A stretch of 64,000 bases of DNA from Actinomycetes bacterium (GTDB lineage: Bacteria > Actinomycetota > Thermoleophilia > BMS3ABIN01): NCBI GenBank assembly GCA_021791195.1, contig JAJYXB010000024.1, positions 47,681-111,680 of the forward strand. Direction: 5' to 3'. The notes beneath the pieces were generated by a model, which did not search any database, was not told the origin of the DNA, and saw only the letters and a program-made list of their open reading frames with translations. How positions within the stretch are numbered: the stretch's first letter is position 1; each line of letters opens with the position of its first letter. Shown piece after piece: positions 1-9,157 of the stretch. The position numbers were made by a program, and so were the translations under genes.

Positions 1-1473
1 CTGCTGCCGCTTCGGCAAGCCTGGGCGGGCATGATCACCCTTGCCTCTTCGCTGGCGGTGCTGTTTCTGGCCGCGCGGGTGGCGCTGCTGGTTTCTGCCG
101 GCAACATAGTGACTTCCGTGCTCGGCATCGGCTTGCTGAAATGGATTTCTGTCGATGGCTTAAGCAGCCTGATATTGCTGCTGATCGCCTTTATCGGCGC
201 CACCGCGGCCCTGTATTCTGTCGGTTACATGGCGCACGGAAGCTTCACGCCCCGCAAAATACGCATCTACTACATCAATTTCAACATGTTTGTCTTCTCC
301 ATGCTCGCCATTCCCATTCTCGCCGAGCCGACGCTTGTTTGGATCTCTGTAGCGCTGACAACGCTCACTTCAGCCCTGATTGTATCTTTTGATGATACGC
401 GCGAAGCGCTGGAGGCGGCATGGAAGTATGTTGTGCTCTCGCTTATGGGAGCCGGCGTGGCGCTGTTTGGATTCCTGCTGCTGTACTCGGCCCTGCAGGC
501 TTCCGGCAGCGACGCCACGTTCTCCTGGAGCGGCCTGATCCAGGCTGCGCCCAGGATGCCCCCAGCCTTGCTGCAGGTTGCGTTCCTGCTGATCCTCATC
601 GGCCTGGGAACCAAAGCCGGGCTCGTGCCGATGCACACCTGGCTGCCAGACGCCCACAGCCAGGCGCCTTCACCGGTGTGCGCCCTGCTTTCCGGGATTG
701 AAACCTCGGCCATTCTTTACGTGATCATGCGGCTGTTCCCGATCATGTCCGCTTCACCGGATGCCCACGCCGGCACCCTGGCGATCATTCTTGGCCTGGT
801 CTCTGCCGGAACCGCGGCTTTCCTGCTGCTACAGGCCAGCGATTACAAGCGCATGTTTGCTTTTTCCACCGTGGAACACATGGGCATTATTCTGACCGCC
901 ATCGGACTGGGCGCCGCCGGCGCGAACTACGCTGCCCTGCAACAGGTCATCAGCCACAGTGTGACCAAGTCATTCTGTTTCTTTGCCGCCGGGATCGTGC
1001 TGATGAATCTGGGAACGCGGAAAATCACTTCGGTGCGAGGGCTGATTTCCAAATCTCCCTTTACCGGCGCCGCGCTTGTTTTTGGAGGCTTGGCAATCAC
1101 CGGCGCGCCGCCGCTGGCGGTTTTTTTAAGTGAGTTCTCCATTCTGAAGGCGGGGCTGGCGCAGGCAGATTATCTGGCCATGGGACTCCTGTCATTTTTT
1201 ATCCTGGTCGCCTTCTTTGGCATCATGATGAAAATCAACCAGATGGTGTTTGGCAAATCGGGAAATGAAACCGGGGGCGCCCTACCCCCGGTTTCCGGAA
1301 CCGGGTCCGGGCAACAGCAGTCAGACAGTTGTGATGCCGGCAGGTTTCATCTGCCTGTCACCTGCCGGCTGGCGATGATACTGGCGGCCTTGCCTGTGCT
1401 GGTGCTTGGCCTCTATATTCCCCAACCGCTGCAGAACCTGCTAACGCAGGCAACTGCCGCCCTGACGAGATAA
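1..1473 (+). CDS. Proton-pumping antiporter-like membrane subunit (HyfF/NuoN type), 5' end outside window
   Basis: This is a membrane subunit of the Proton_antipo_M family found in complex I and group 4 hydrogenases, expected to move protons or sodium across the cytoplasmic membrane. The first ATG is at 31, but the frame is open to base 1 and the family normally has another N-terminal helix, so the true start probably lies upstream. About 14 hydrophobic helices are visible. Family signatures include the helix around GLGTKAGLVPMHTWLPDAHS, with the conserved Lys, and the HSVTKSFCFFAAG segment. It ends 8 bases before the large-subunit gene and heads an operon with the next three genes. Family assignment is firm; the exact subunit name (HyfF, MnhD or NuoN type) is not. 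Confidence 0.85.
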   Translation: MLPLRQAWAGMITLASSLAVLFLAARVALLVSAGNIVTSVLGIGLLKWISVDGLSSLILLLIAFIGATAALYSVGYMAHGSFTPRKIRIYYINFNMFVFSMLAIPILAEPTLVWISVALTTLTSALIVSFDDTREALEAAWKYVVLSLMGAGVALFGFLLLYSALQASGSDATFSWSGLIQAAPRMPPALLQVAFLLILIGLGTKAGLVPMHTWLPDAHSQAPSPVCALLSGIETSAILYVIMRLFPIMSASPDAHAGTLAIILGLVSAGTAAFLLLQASDYKRMFAFSTVEHMGIILTAIGLGAAGANYAALQQVISHSVTKSFCFFAAGIVLMNLGTRKITSVRGLISKSPFTGAALVFGGLAITGAPPLAVFLSEFSILKAGLAQADYLAMGLLSFFILVAFFGIMMKINQMVFGKSGNETGGALPPVSGTGSGQQQSDSCDAGRFHLPVTCRLAMILAALPVLVLGLYIPQPLQNLLTQATAALTR

Positions 1474-1481
1474 TCGCGATC

Positions 1482-3059
1482 ATGGCGCTCCTGCTGAAAG
1501 AACAAATTGATAAGCGGTGGCCGGACCAGGCAAAGTGCACCTGCACCGGCGGCCCTCACCTGTATGAAATCACTTGTGCCCGGGAGACGCTGGCGGAGCT
1601 CTGCGGCTGGCTTTTTATTGATATGCGACTTAAATTTGCTACTCTTGTTGTCGAAGAGGCGTCCCGGGAGTGGCGACTGCGTTACATTTTTTATGGTGGC
1701 GCCGGCGCCGTGTGGGTGCATGTTCTGGCCAGCTCGCCCTGCTCTGAGGAATCTTTTCCCAGTATTGTCGAATCTGTTCATGCTGCGGACTGGCACGAGC
1801 GCGAGGCCGAGGACATGTTTGGCCTGACATTCGCCGGCCATCCCCGCCTCGGTGATTTTATCCTGCACGATGACGCCTGGCAGGAAAACGTCCAGCCGAT
1901 GCGGCATCATTTTGACCCGCAGATGGCTATCCGCTTCCGCAAACCCGCCGCTGACTGGCGGCCGCACCGCATCGTGCAGGAAGAGGGCGCGTTTGTCATG
2001 CCGGTGGGGCCGAAATTCTCCGGCGCCACCGAATCAGTTCATTTTCTGCTGGAAACCGTGGGCGAGGATGTCATCCGCTTTACCCCCCGCCTGTTTTATA
2101 AATGGCGAGCGATAGAGAAGCTGGCGGAAGCCAAACCCGCCGGGCGGGTCCTGCTGCTGGCAGAACGCTTTGCCGCGACAACCGCCTTCGCTCACGGACT
2201 GGCGTATTGCCAGGCTGTCGAGCGGATTTGCGGGGCAGAAGTCCCGCCGCGGGCGGCAGCCCTGCGTATTTTTCTGGCGGAACTCGAGCGGCTGCGGCAG
2301 CATGCCGGCGCGATTCAGGAAATCTGCGAATCCACGGCGCTGGTCGTTGCCGCCAGCGGGGCCGGGATCGTGGAAGAAGATTTGCTGCGCATCTCTGGTG
2401 AGCTCACCGGCCATCGCTACCTGTTTGGCATGCTGGCGCCGGGAGGCTTGCTGGTCGACTTGCCAGACCTGGCCTGCCAGCGGGCGCTGCGAGGCTCACA
2501 ACAAGTCCTGCGACAACTGGAAAAACTCGAAGCGCGGCTGCGTGTTTCCAGCAGTTTTCTCGACCGCCTCGAAGAGGTTGGCCTGGTGGCTCACCAGGTG
2601 GCGACTGCTTACGGCTTGCTGGGGCCGGTTGCGCGCGCCTCGGCAGACGCTCATGATCTGCGCCGCGAACATCCCTATTCAGGCTACGAGAAATTTCAGT
2701 TCGAGGTGCCCAGCGAGGAGGAAGGCGACGGTTACGCGCGGCTGCGGGTGCTGTTTGCCGAATGCCGGCAATCGGTGCGCATCATGGAGCAGGCGCTCGA
2801 CACGGTCGCGGGCGGCAGCGTTTGCCGATCCTTCCCGTTTCGCGCGGGCGCCGCCCTGGGCTGGGCCGAAGCGCCGCGCGGCGCCACGTTTCATTGGGTG
2901 CGCCTCGATGATCAGGGGTACATCGACCGCTACCATGTCACGGCGCCTTCGTTTGCAAACTGGCACGGGTTCCATGCCGCCGTCGAAAATTTTGCCTTTC
3001 AGGATTTTCCCATCATGCTCGCATCCTTCGACCTTTCCGTATCCGAGGCCGACAGATGA
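1482..3059 (+). CDS. Hydrogenase-large-subunit-like protein (fused NuoC-NuoD / HycE type) lacking NiFe ligands
   Basis: This 525-residue protein resembles HycE/HyfG. An N-terminal NuoC-like domain (about residues 1-150) contains WHEREAEDMFGLTF and is followed by a NuoD/hydrogenase large-subunit domain (about 170-525). In true NiFe hydrogenases the first Ni-binding motif reads RxCGxC; here the aligned segment is ERFAATTAFAHG with no cysteine. The C-terminal DPCxxC motif is likewise replaced by FDLSVSEADR. The NuoD-like VPPRAAALR segment is retained. It therefore cannot bind a NiFe site in the known way, and is best read as the large subunit of an energy-converting hydrogenase-related (Ehr-type) complex, with unknown electron partner. 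It is cotranscribed with the two antiporter-like subunits and the small subunit. Confidence 0.85.
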   Translation: MALLLKEQIDKRWPDQAKCTCTGGPHLYEITCARETLAELCGWLFIDMRLKFATLVVEEASREWRLRYIFYGGAGAVWVHVLASSPCSEESFPSIVESVHAADWHEREAEDMFGLTFAGHPRLGDFILHDDAWQENVQPMRHHFDPQMAIRFRKPAADWRPHRIVQEEGAFVMPVGPKFSGATESVHFLLETVGEDVIRFTPRLFYKWRAIEKLAEAKPAGRVLLLAERFAATTAFAHGLAYCQAVERICGAEVPPRAAALRIFLAELERLRQHAGAIQEICESTALVVAASGAGIVEEDLLRISGELTGHRYLFGMLAPGGLLVDLPDLACQRALRGSQQVLRQLEKLEARLRVSSSFLDRLEEVGLVAHQVATAYGLLGPVARASADAHDLRREHPYSGYEKFQFEVPSEEEGDGYARLRVLFAECRQSVRIMEQALDTVAGGSVCRSFPFRAGAALGWAEAPRGATFHWVRLDDQGYIDRYHVTAPSFANWHGFHAAVENFAFQDFPIMLASFDLSVSEADR

Positions 3060-3087
3060 ATACAATCGCTAAACGGGCTTGGATCAT

Positions 3088-3843
3088 ATGAGCCACTGGG
3101 TCTTCAATGGCATCCGGACGGGCATAAAAACCTCCGCCTATCCCCGCCGCCCCGAGACCGCCGCCGGCGTCACCCCGGGGCTGCCCCGGGGGAGAAAGCT
3201 CGATGCCGGGGAAGCAAAAGCACTGATGGATACCTGCCCGGCAGAGGTATTCCGCCTGGAAGATGGCAGGGTGCTGGCGGACGTCCGCCGCTGCATCCAC
3301 TGCTATCGCTGCATGCGCATCGCCCCGCATCCGGCGCTCTGGGAGCAGTCTTATGAATGGGCGCTTCAGCCAGGCCGGGAAACCGGATTCGTTTCTGCTT
3401 TTAAAAAATCGATCAACATCTGTGTCGTGGATGCCGGTGATTGCGGCTCGTGCCTGAACGAAGTCAGACAGTTGAACAACCCGTATTACAACATCCACAG
3501 GCTGGGATTTTTTATCACCCCCACGCCTCGTCATGCGGATGTATTGCTGGTGGTGGGTCCGGTGACGGATCACATGAGCCTGGCGCTGCAAAAAGTCTAT
3601 AACGCCATGCCCACCCCGAAACTGGTGGTGGCTGTTGGCGTCTGCGCCCTTAGCGGCGGTGTATTTGCTGAAAGCTTTGCCTGCGCCGGCGGTGTGACAG
3701 ACGTGCTGCCGATTGATGTGGAGGTGCCGGGCAACCCGCCGCCGCCGCTGGCGATCATTCACGGCCTCCTGGTGGCGACGGGGCGCAAGGCGCCGGTTGA
3801 CATGCCGGCCACACCCTACCAATCCGGTGGGTCCGGCCCATGA
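3088..3843 (+). CDS. NuoB/HycG-like small subunit with N-terminal ferredoxin remnant
   Basis: The 251-residue protein carries a C-terminal NuoB/HycG domain (about residues 105-235) with DAGDCGSC, GPVTDHM and GVCALSGGVF. These supply three of the four ligands of the proximal/N2 [4Fe-4S] cluster. The fourth, normally in VPGCPP, is Asn here (VPGNPPPP). The N-terminal part contains CIHCYRCMRIAP, a ferredoxin-like CxxCxxC motif whose fourth Cys is Ala; it looks like a piece of a HycF/NuoI subunit fused on. I chose the ATG at 3088; a TTG at 3079 in frame is the alternative. The stop overlaps the next start by four bases (ATGA), indicating translational coupling. Expected on the cytoplasmic arm of the complex. 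Confidence 0.8.
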   Translation: MSHWVFNGIRTGIKTSAYPRRPETAAGVTPGLPRGRKLDAGEAKALMDTCPAEVFRLEDGRVLADVRRCIHCYRCMRIAPHPALWEQSYEWALQPGRETGFVSAFKKSINICVVDAGDCGSCLNEVRQLNNPYYNIHRLGFFITPTPRHADVLLVVGPVTDHMSLALQKVYNAMPTPKLVVAVGVCALSGGVFAESFACAGGVTDVLPIDVEVPGNPPPPLAIIHGLLVATGRKAPVDMPATPYQSGGSGP

Positions 3844-6014
3844 TGGCAACGTCGGCGGCACGGGTGTTCATCGTCATCACCGGTTTCTTCGCCCTCTGCG
3901 GCGCTGGCGTTCTGCTTTCTTTGATTGCGCCGCGCCAGCGGCAGGGCAGCGTGCTCGCCGTAGCCGGTTGCCTGGCGGCAGCGGCGCTGATCCTGGCAGG
4001 TAGCGCCACACTCATCCTGGGCGAAAATTTCAGGCAGCCGCTATGGTCGCTGCCCAACCTTGGGACGATGACAATCAGCCTCGACCAGCTTTCAGCGGTA
4101 TTCCTGCTGGTTACGGGACTGGTGCTGTTTCCGGCATCAATTTTTGCCGGCTCCCAGCTGAAGCGGCGGTCGAGCCCCACGGGCCGCGTGTTTACGGTGC
4201 TGCTGCTGGCGCTCTATGCCGCCATCGGCCTGATCTTTATTTCCGGTGACGCCTTTTTGTTCCTGCTGGCGTGGGAAGCAATGTCCATTTTTTCCTACCT
4301 GCTCATTGTCTTTTTCCGCAAGCAAAACAATGACGCATCCGGTGCCGGTTATCTTTTTCTGGCCATGGGCGAGGCGGGCACACTGGCTGCTGTGCTGGGG
4401 TTTCTCTTGCTCGGCGTAAACGCCGGCTCGCTTGATTTCGCTGCCATCCATGCCGCCGCGCCGGGATTTGGCCCAGGTGTCAGGTGGGCGGTTTTTTTGC
4501 TCTCGTTTTTCGGATTCGGCGTCAAGGCCGGGCTGGCGCCAGTGAATTTCTGGCTGCCGCGCGCCTATGCTGCCGCATCACGGGCATTTGTGCCAGTACT
4601 GGCGGGCGCCACCCTGAACCTGGGCCTTTACGGACTTCTGCGAGTGAATGCCGGCCTGATGCCCGCGACCGGCTCAGGGCCAGGTCTGATCGCGCTTATT
4701 GCCGGCACGATAACAGCCCTGGTCGGCATTCTCTATGCCACGACAGAGAATGATCTTAAAGTCATTCTGGCGCACAGCTCGATTGAAAACGTTGGCATCG
4801 TCGTCACCGGCTTTGGCGCCGGCATGATATTCGTGGGGACGGACCATCCGGTGCCGGCGGCGATTGCCTTTGTGGCCGCACTTTATCACCTGGTCAATCA
4901 TTCACTCTTCAAGACCCTGCTGTTTATCGGCGCTGGCGAAGTGGAAAGCCAGACCGGCACCCGTGACCTGAACAAACTCGGGGGATTGATCAAGTGGATG
5001 CCAATGGCCTCGCTGGCCTTCCTGGTCGGCACGCTCTCAATCTCGGCTCTGCCGCCACTGAACGGCTTCGTCAGTGAATGGCTGATACTGCAGACCATGC
5101 TGCGCTCGGCAGAGTTATCCTCCGCGGGCGTGAAGCTGGCTTTCTCCCTGGCCGGCGCCGGCCTGGCGCTGACGGCGGCGCTGGCAGTCACCTGTTTTGT
5201 CAAAGTGTTTGCCATGGGCTTTCTGGGGATGCGGCGCCGTGATGAAAATCCGCGGGTTGTTGAGGCTAAATCCGGCACGCTGGTGCCGATGTTTTTGCTA
5301 GGGGCACTCTGCCTCGGATTAGGGCTGCTGCCTACATATGTGATCCCGGCGCTTGGTCCGGCCGTCCGGCCACTGGCAGGAGCGAGCGCGACCGATGCCC
5401 TGGTGCCGCCTTTCTTCACCTCCAGCCCGGCACACAACACCTTGCCTCCTGCTTTTGTCCAGGACTTTCAAGGCCTGGGCGCCCAGGTGGGGCAAAACCT
5501 GCTGCCGGGCCGGGGCCTGGTGGTGCTGCACCGGGGCGGCGCGGAAAACCCTGTGATCTTCGCCATGTCTCCCTTTTACATGGCAATCATCCTGGTCATC
5601 CTGCTGCTCGCGACATATGTTGTCATCCGCATCTGGCTGACACGCGGGCGCAGTCTGGCCAGGCGCAAACGCTGGGACGGCGGCGTGCGGCGGCTGCTGC
5701 CGGAAATGACCTACACGGCGACCGGCTTTTCCAATCCGGTGCGGGTGATCTTTGATGCCGTATTCAGGCCAACGGCCGTGGAGGACACCAGCGAGTCGGT
5801 AACCAGGCATTTCCGTACCGCTATCCGGCGCGAGCGAGAGCGCACCTACCTGGTCGACCGGCTGGTTTTCTATCCCGTCAGGGCGGTGCTGATGCGGATT
5901 GCGCGCACCCTGGCCCGTCTGCACCAGGGCCGGCTTAACACTTATGCCGCATATGTGCTGGCTGCTTTGCTGCTGATGCTCCTCGGGTTCCTGGTGTTCC
6001 AGTCATCGTGGTGA
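3840..6014 (+). CDS. NuoL/HyfB-like proton-pumping membrane subunit
   Basis: This 724-residue Proton_antipo_M protein has some 15-16 predicted helices. Conserved features include the GDAFLFLLAWEAMS segment with the functional Glu, FGVKAGLAPVNFWLPRAY with the conserved Lys, and a YHLVNHSLFKTLLF helix typical of HyfB/NuoL. Residues 495-570 form a hydrophilic loop, and the C-terminal region after the helix near residue 590 is a long basic tail ending in one more helix, as in HyfB and HycC. It is the last gene of the Ehr-like operon and starts inside the stop of the small-subunit gene. Two antiporter-like subunits with a catalytically altered core suggest an ion-pumping oxidoreductase rather than a hydrogen-evolving enzyme. 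Confidence 0.85.
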   Translation: MMATSAARVFIVITGFFALCGAGVLLSLIAPRQRQGSVLAVAGCLAAAALILAGSATLILGENFRQPLWSLPNLGTMTISLDQLSAVFLLVTGLVLFPASIFAGSQLKRRSSPTGRVFTVLLLALYAAIGLIFISGDAFLFLLAWEAMSIFSYLLIVFFRKQNNDASGAGYLFLAMGEAGTLAAVLGFLLLGVNAGSLDFAAIHAAAPGFGPGVRWAVFLLSFFGFGVKAGLAPVNFWLPRAYAAASRAFVPVLAGATLNLGLYGLLRVNAGLMPATGSGPGLIALIAGTITALVGILYATTENDLKVILAHSSIENVGIVVTGFGAGMIFVGTDHPVPAAIAFVAALYHLVNHSLFKTLLFIGAGEVESQTGTRDLNKLGGLIKWMPMASLAFLVGTLSISALPPLNGFVSEWLILQTMLRSAELSSAGVKLAFSLAGAGLALTAALAVTCFVKVFAMGFLGMRRRDENPRVVEAKSGTLVPMFLLGALCLGLGLLPTYVIPALGPAVRPLAGASATDALVPPFFTSSPAHNTLPPAFVQDFQGLGAQVGQNLLPGRGLVVLHRGGAENPVIFAMSPFYMAIILVILLLATYVVIRIWLTRGRSLARRKRWDGGVRRLLPEMTYTATGFSNPVRVIFDAVFRPTAVEDTSESVTRHFRTAIRRERERTYLVDRLVFYPVRAVLMRIARTLARLHQGRLNTYAAYVLAALLLMLLGFLVFQSSW

Positions 6015-6061
6015 TCATTTATGCCCTTTTGCAAAATGTCCGCGGGTATTTTTTATAAAGT

Positions 6062-6674
6062 GTTGACTCCAGGGGCAATCCCACAATCATGGCGGAGATT
6101 CGGCTCGATTCGGGAGCCTCCGGCGTGGCCATGGTGCCTTCGGGTGCCTCTACGGGAAAGCGGGAAGCACTCGAGCTTCGAGACTCCGAAGACCGGAGGT
6201 TCGGCGGCAAGGGAGTCAGAACGGCGATTGAGAATATTGAGAATATCATCAAACCTGAGCTGGTTGGACAGCGCGTTTTCCATCAGCTCGAAATTGATCT
6301 GTGAACCGGGAGAAGACGTATCCATCGCTCTCGACCCGGCAGCCAGCGAATTTTACCAGAACGGCACGTATGTTTTTGATCGTGAAGACAGAACCAGCGG
6401 GGAGATGATTGATTATTATGACTACCTGGTTCGCTCCTATCCAATTATTTCGATCGAAGATGGTCTGGCTGAAAATGATTGGGAAGGATGGCGGCAGCTG
6501 ACGGAAAGGCTGGGTGGAAAAATCGAGCTGGTCGGAGACGATATTTTCGTCACCTATGCCGCGATTTTCCGTAAAGGCATAAAGGAAGGCATCACCAACG
6601 CCATCCTGATCAAACCTAACCAGATCGGCCCGCTCCGAAAGGGTCTCCAAATACAACCGGCTGATGTGGATTGA
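6062..6674 (+). pseudogene. eno: Enolase pseudogene (frameshift and internal deletion)
   Basis: Two enolase pieces lie in different frames. The first (about 6062-6304) reads DSRGNPT, then [16 protein letters not shown] and ends near the start of the third helix; it lacks the initial codons. The second (about 6305-6650) reads [26 protein letters not shown] and LVGDDIFVT in another frame, and stops at IKPNQIG. Roughly 150 residues between them and the C-terminal third, including catalytic Lys/His positions, are missing. It is therefore a decayed copy, not a working glycolytic enzyme. A complete enolase would be expected elsewhere. Nothing else is seen between it and the next gene. Confidence 0.85.
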
Positions 6675-6776
6675 GAAACTGCTGACATAGACTGCCGGGG
6701 TCTTTTTGATCCACAGCCGGGTGTTGATTTATGTTCCAATACGTCAGAGATGTAAAATATCAGGTAGGGTGTATTT

Positions 6777-7478
6777 ATGCGCACGCTGGTCCTCTCCGAC
6801 ATCCACGGCAACATCGATGCTCTCGAAGCGATTGATGAGCGCTGCGATGCGGTCCTGTTTTTGGGAGACGTGGTTGATTACGGGCCCGACCCCGCCGCCT
6901 GCATCGACTGGCTCCGGAAGCGCGAGGCCATCCGCGTGCGCGGCAACCATGACAACGCCGTCGCCTTCAGGATGGAATGCGGCTGCGGCGAGAAGTTTCT
7001 GCATCTTTCCCGGGCCACGCGCGAGTACTCGTGGAGCGTTCTGGACGACGAGAGGCTCGCCTGGATCGGCGAGCCGGAAACGAGCCTGAACCTGCAGTCC
7101 GGCGGCCAGCGCATCCTGGCGGTGCATGCTGCGCCCAGCGACAACCTGTTCAGATACGTGACCCCGGAAACAAGCGACGAGGATCTGGCCGCCGAGGCGG
7201 CCCTGACGGACGCGGATATCGTCCTCATGGGACACACTCACCGGCCATTCCGGCGCGCCGCCGGCGGGAAACTGATGCTCAACGTCGGCAGCGTCGGCCA
7301 GCCGCGGGACGGTATCGCCATGGCCAGCTACGCGGTTATCGAAGACGGCGAGGTGCAGCTCAAGCGGGCGCAATATGACATCGAGGCAGCAGTGGCCAGG
7401 CTCAGGCGGCTGCCGCTCGATGAATTGGTAATCAGCGAGCTCGTCCACATCCTTGAGCACGCAGGAATGCCGGAATAG
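6777..7478 (+). CDS. Metallophosphoesterase (YfcE/MJ0936-like)
   Basis: This is a 233-residue calcineurin-like phosphoesterase with all five motifs of the fold: SDIHGN, GDVVDYG, RGNHDN, the His in AVHAAPSDN, and GHTHRPF. These bind a dinuclear metal centre. The family hydrolyses phosphodiesters or phosphomonoesters in the cytoplasm; the substrate cannot be told from sequence. The GSVGQPRDG segment is typical of the subfamily. The gene abuts the following MFS gene without a gap (TAG directly followed by ATG), so the two are probably cotranscribed. Confidence 0.85.
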   Translation: MRTLVLSDIHGNIDALEAIDERCDAVLFLGDVVDYGPDPAACIDWLRKREAIRVRGNHDNAVAFRMECGCGEKFLHLSRATREYSWSVLDDERLAWIGEPETSLNLQSGGQRILAVHAAPSDNLFRYVTPETSDEDLAAEAALTDADIVLMGHTHRPFRRAAGGKLMLNVGSVGQPRDGIAMASYAVIEDGEVQLKRAQYDIEAAVARLRRLPLDELVISELVHILEHAGMPE

Positions 7479-8753
7479 ATGGAAGGCCAGCTGCCGGTCG
7501 ACGACGCGCCTGATGCCAAAGGGCTGGATGCGGCCGCGGAAGTCGAGGCCGGCGCTCTTCCCGCGGCGCCCCAGCCGCCCTCGCCGGTACCAGGCATCAG
7601 CCGCAATGTGTTCATCCTCGGCATCACGAGTTTTCTTACCGACCTTTCGACCGAGATGATCTACCCCCTGGTGCCGCTCTTTCTCACCTCCGTGCTGGGA
7701 GCGCCCTTTTTCGTTGTCGGACTGATCGAGGGGATCGCCGAAAGCACCGCCAGCGTCCTGAAGATCTTTTCCGGCTGGCTGTCTGACCGCATGCGCCGCC
7801 GGCTGCCCCTGACGATGCTGGGGTACAGCATTTCCGCCCTGGCCAAGCCCCTGCTGGCATTGGCCACCATCTGGCCGGCCGTGCTCGTGCTCCGCTTCGG
7901 CGACCGGCTCGGCAAGGGCATCCGCAACCCGCCCCGCGACGCCCTCATCGCGGACTCCTCCCAGCCGTCCTGCCGCGGCCGCGTCTTCGGCTTCCACCGG
8001 ACCATGGATACCGCCGGCGCCGCTTTGGGCGCGCTGGCGGCGCTGGCCACGCTGGGATTCATGGGCGAACGTTACCGGCTCATCTTCCTCCTCTCGGCCA
8101 TTCCGGCGGCGCTGGGAGTCGGCAGTCTCTTCCTTATCCGGGAGTACGTCCACCCGCATAAACGCTCGCGGCCGCCGCGGCTGTCCCTGTCGCAGCTCGA
8201 CCACCGTTTCAAAATGTTCCTGTTGGCCAGCGCCATCTTCTCGCTGGGCAACTCCAGCGATGCATTCCTGATTCTCAGGGCGAAGAACCTCGGTCTGTCG
8301 GCGTTCGCGGCCGTCTTCGCCTACGTGATCTACAACGTGGTATACGGTGCCGTTTCGATGCCGGCGGGCTCGCTGTCGGACCGCATCGGCCGCCGGTGGA
8401 TGATCGCGGGCGGATTCGTGGTTTTCTCGCTGGTCTACCTGGGTTTTGCCATCGCTGGTGGAGCGGCACTGGTGTGGCCCCTGTTCGGAATCTACGGCCT
8501 TTACATGGCGATGACCGAGGGCGTCGGCAAGGCCTTCGCTGCCGACATGGCCCCCGCCCGCATCCGCGGCACGGCAATGGGTACCTATCAAACGGTGATC
8601 GGGCTGCTGTCCTTTTTCGCCAGCCTGATCGCGGGGATCCTCTGGGATGCGGTCGGCCCGTACGCTCCCTTTGTCTTTGGCGCCGGCCTGAGCCTGCTGG
8701 CCGCAGCCGTGCTCCTGGCCGCGCTGGGCAACAAAGCCACTGCTTCTGTCTGA
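7479..8753 (+). CDS. Major facilitator superfamily transporter
   Basis: The 424-residue protein has a 40-residue hydrophilic Pro/Ala-rich N-terminus and 12 predicted membrane helices. MFS signatures are present: the loop 2-3 motif in SGWLSDRMRRRLP and its repeat in AGSLSDRIGRRWM, and RFGDRLGKGIRNPPRDALIAD after helix 4. This last motif is characteristic of a subfamily of uncharacterised bacterial permeases sometimes linked to drug or metabolite export. The substrate is unknown. It starts on the base after the phosphoesterase stop. Confidence 0.85.
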   Translation: MEGQLPVDDAPDAKGLDAAAEVEAGALPAAPQPPSPVPGISRNVFILGITSFLTDLSTEMIYPLVPLFLTSVLGAPFFVVGLIEGIAESTASVLKIFSGWLSDRMRRRLPLTMLGYSISALAKPLLALATIWPAVLVLRFGDRLGKGIRNPPRDALIADSSQPSCRGRVFGFHRTMDTAGAALGALAALATLGFMGERYRLIFLLSAIPAALGVGSLFLIREYVHPHKRSRPPRLSLSQLDHRFKMFLLASAIFSLGNSSDAFLILRAKNLGLSAFAAVFAYVIYNVVYGAVSMPAGSLSDRIGRRWMIAGGFVVFSLVYLGFAIAGGAALVWPLFGIYGLYMAMTEGVGKAFAADMAPARIRGTAMGTYQTVIGLLSFFASLIAGILWDAVGPYAPFVFGAGLSLLAAAVLLAALGNKATASV

Positions 8754-8839
8754 CGAGCGCGGGGTACTATAATTTAAGGACAAATTTAGGATGAAATGCC
8801 GCTGATGCCGATCAATTAAAACCGAGAAGGACGGAAGTC

Positions 8840-9157
8840 ATGTCAATCCAGCAAAAAAAGACCCCTGAAGAAGATTCAGGGAAAAATTCCGCCAGCGGAG
8901 AAACGGAGTCGCAGCCAATCGTTGTGCATAGCCACGCCGGCTACAAGCAGAACGAACGGCCGCGCGCGTTTGAACTGGACGGGCGCCGTCTCACGGTCCT
9001 CTCGATCAGGAAAACCTGGCAGGAAGAACTGGCCGACGGCAGCGGCCGCAAAACGGTCTTCCGCGTTCATGCCCACGACGGGCGCAGCTACGATCTGGCC
9101 GTCGACGCCGCCACCGGCCAGTGGACACTGGAACCGTTCAAGCGCGCCCGTGCCTGA
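8840..9157 (+). CDS. Small protein of unknown function (105 aa)
   Basis: A hydrophilic 105-residue protein with a Lys/Glu/Ser-rich N-terminus (about 28 residues, probably disordered) and a compact beta-rich domain containing RPRAFELDGRR and FRVHAHDGRSYDLAVD. The domain resembles small uncharacterised proteins that end in a 'DGR.YDL..D..TG.W.L' pattern, but I cannot assign a function. The start has a purine-rich ribosome site (GAAGGACGGAAG). Its stop overlaps the GTG start of galT by a few bases, so the two are likely translated from one message. Confidence 0.7.
   Translation: MSIQQKKTPEEDSGKNSASGETESQPIVVHSHAGYKQNERPRAFELDGRRLTVLSIRKTWQEELADGSGRKTVFRVHAHDGRSYDLAVDAATGQWTLEPFKRARA

Noticed and set aside
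1482..3059. Functional NiFe hydrogenase catalytic subunit
   Set aside because: Both Ni-binding Cys pairs are absent, so it is not annotated as a hydrogenase.
6744..8783. 679-residue minus-strand open frame
   Set aside because: It lies opposite the phosphoesterase and MFS genes, has low-complexity Gln/Arg/His-rich composition and no family features; a shadow of high-GC coding sequence.
8922..9149. Upstream extension of galT to 8922
   Set aside because: It runs beneath the 105-residue gene in another frame and has no GalT-like residues.
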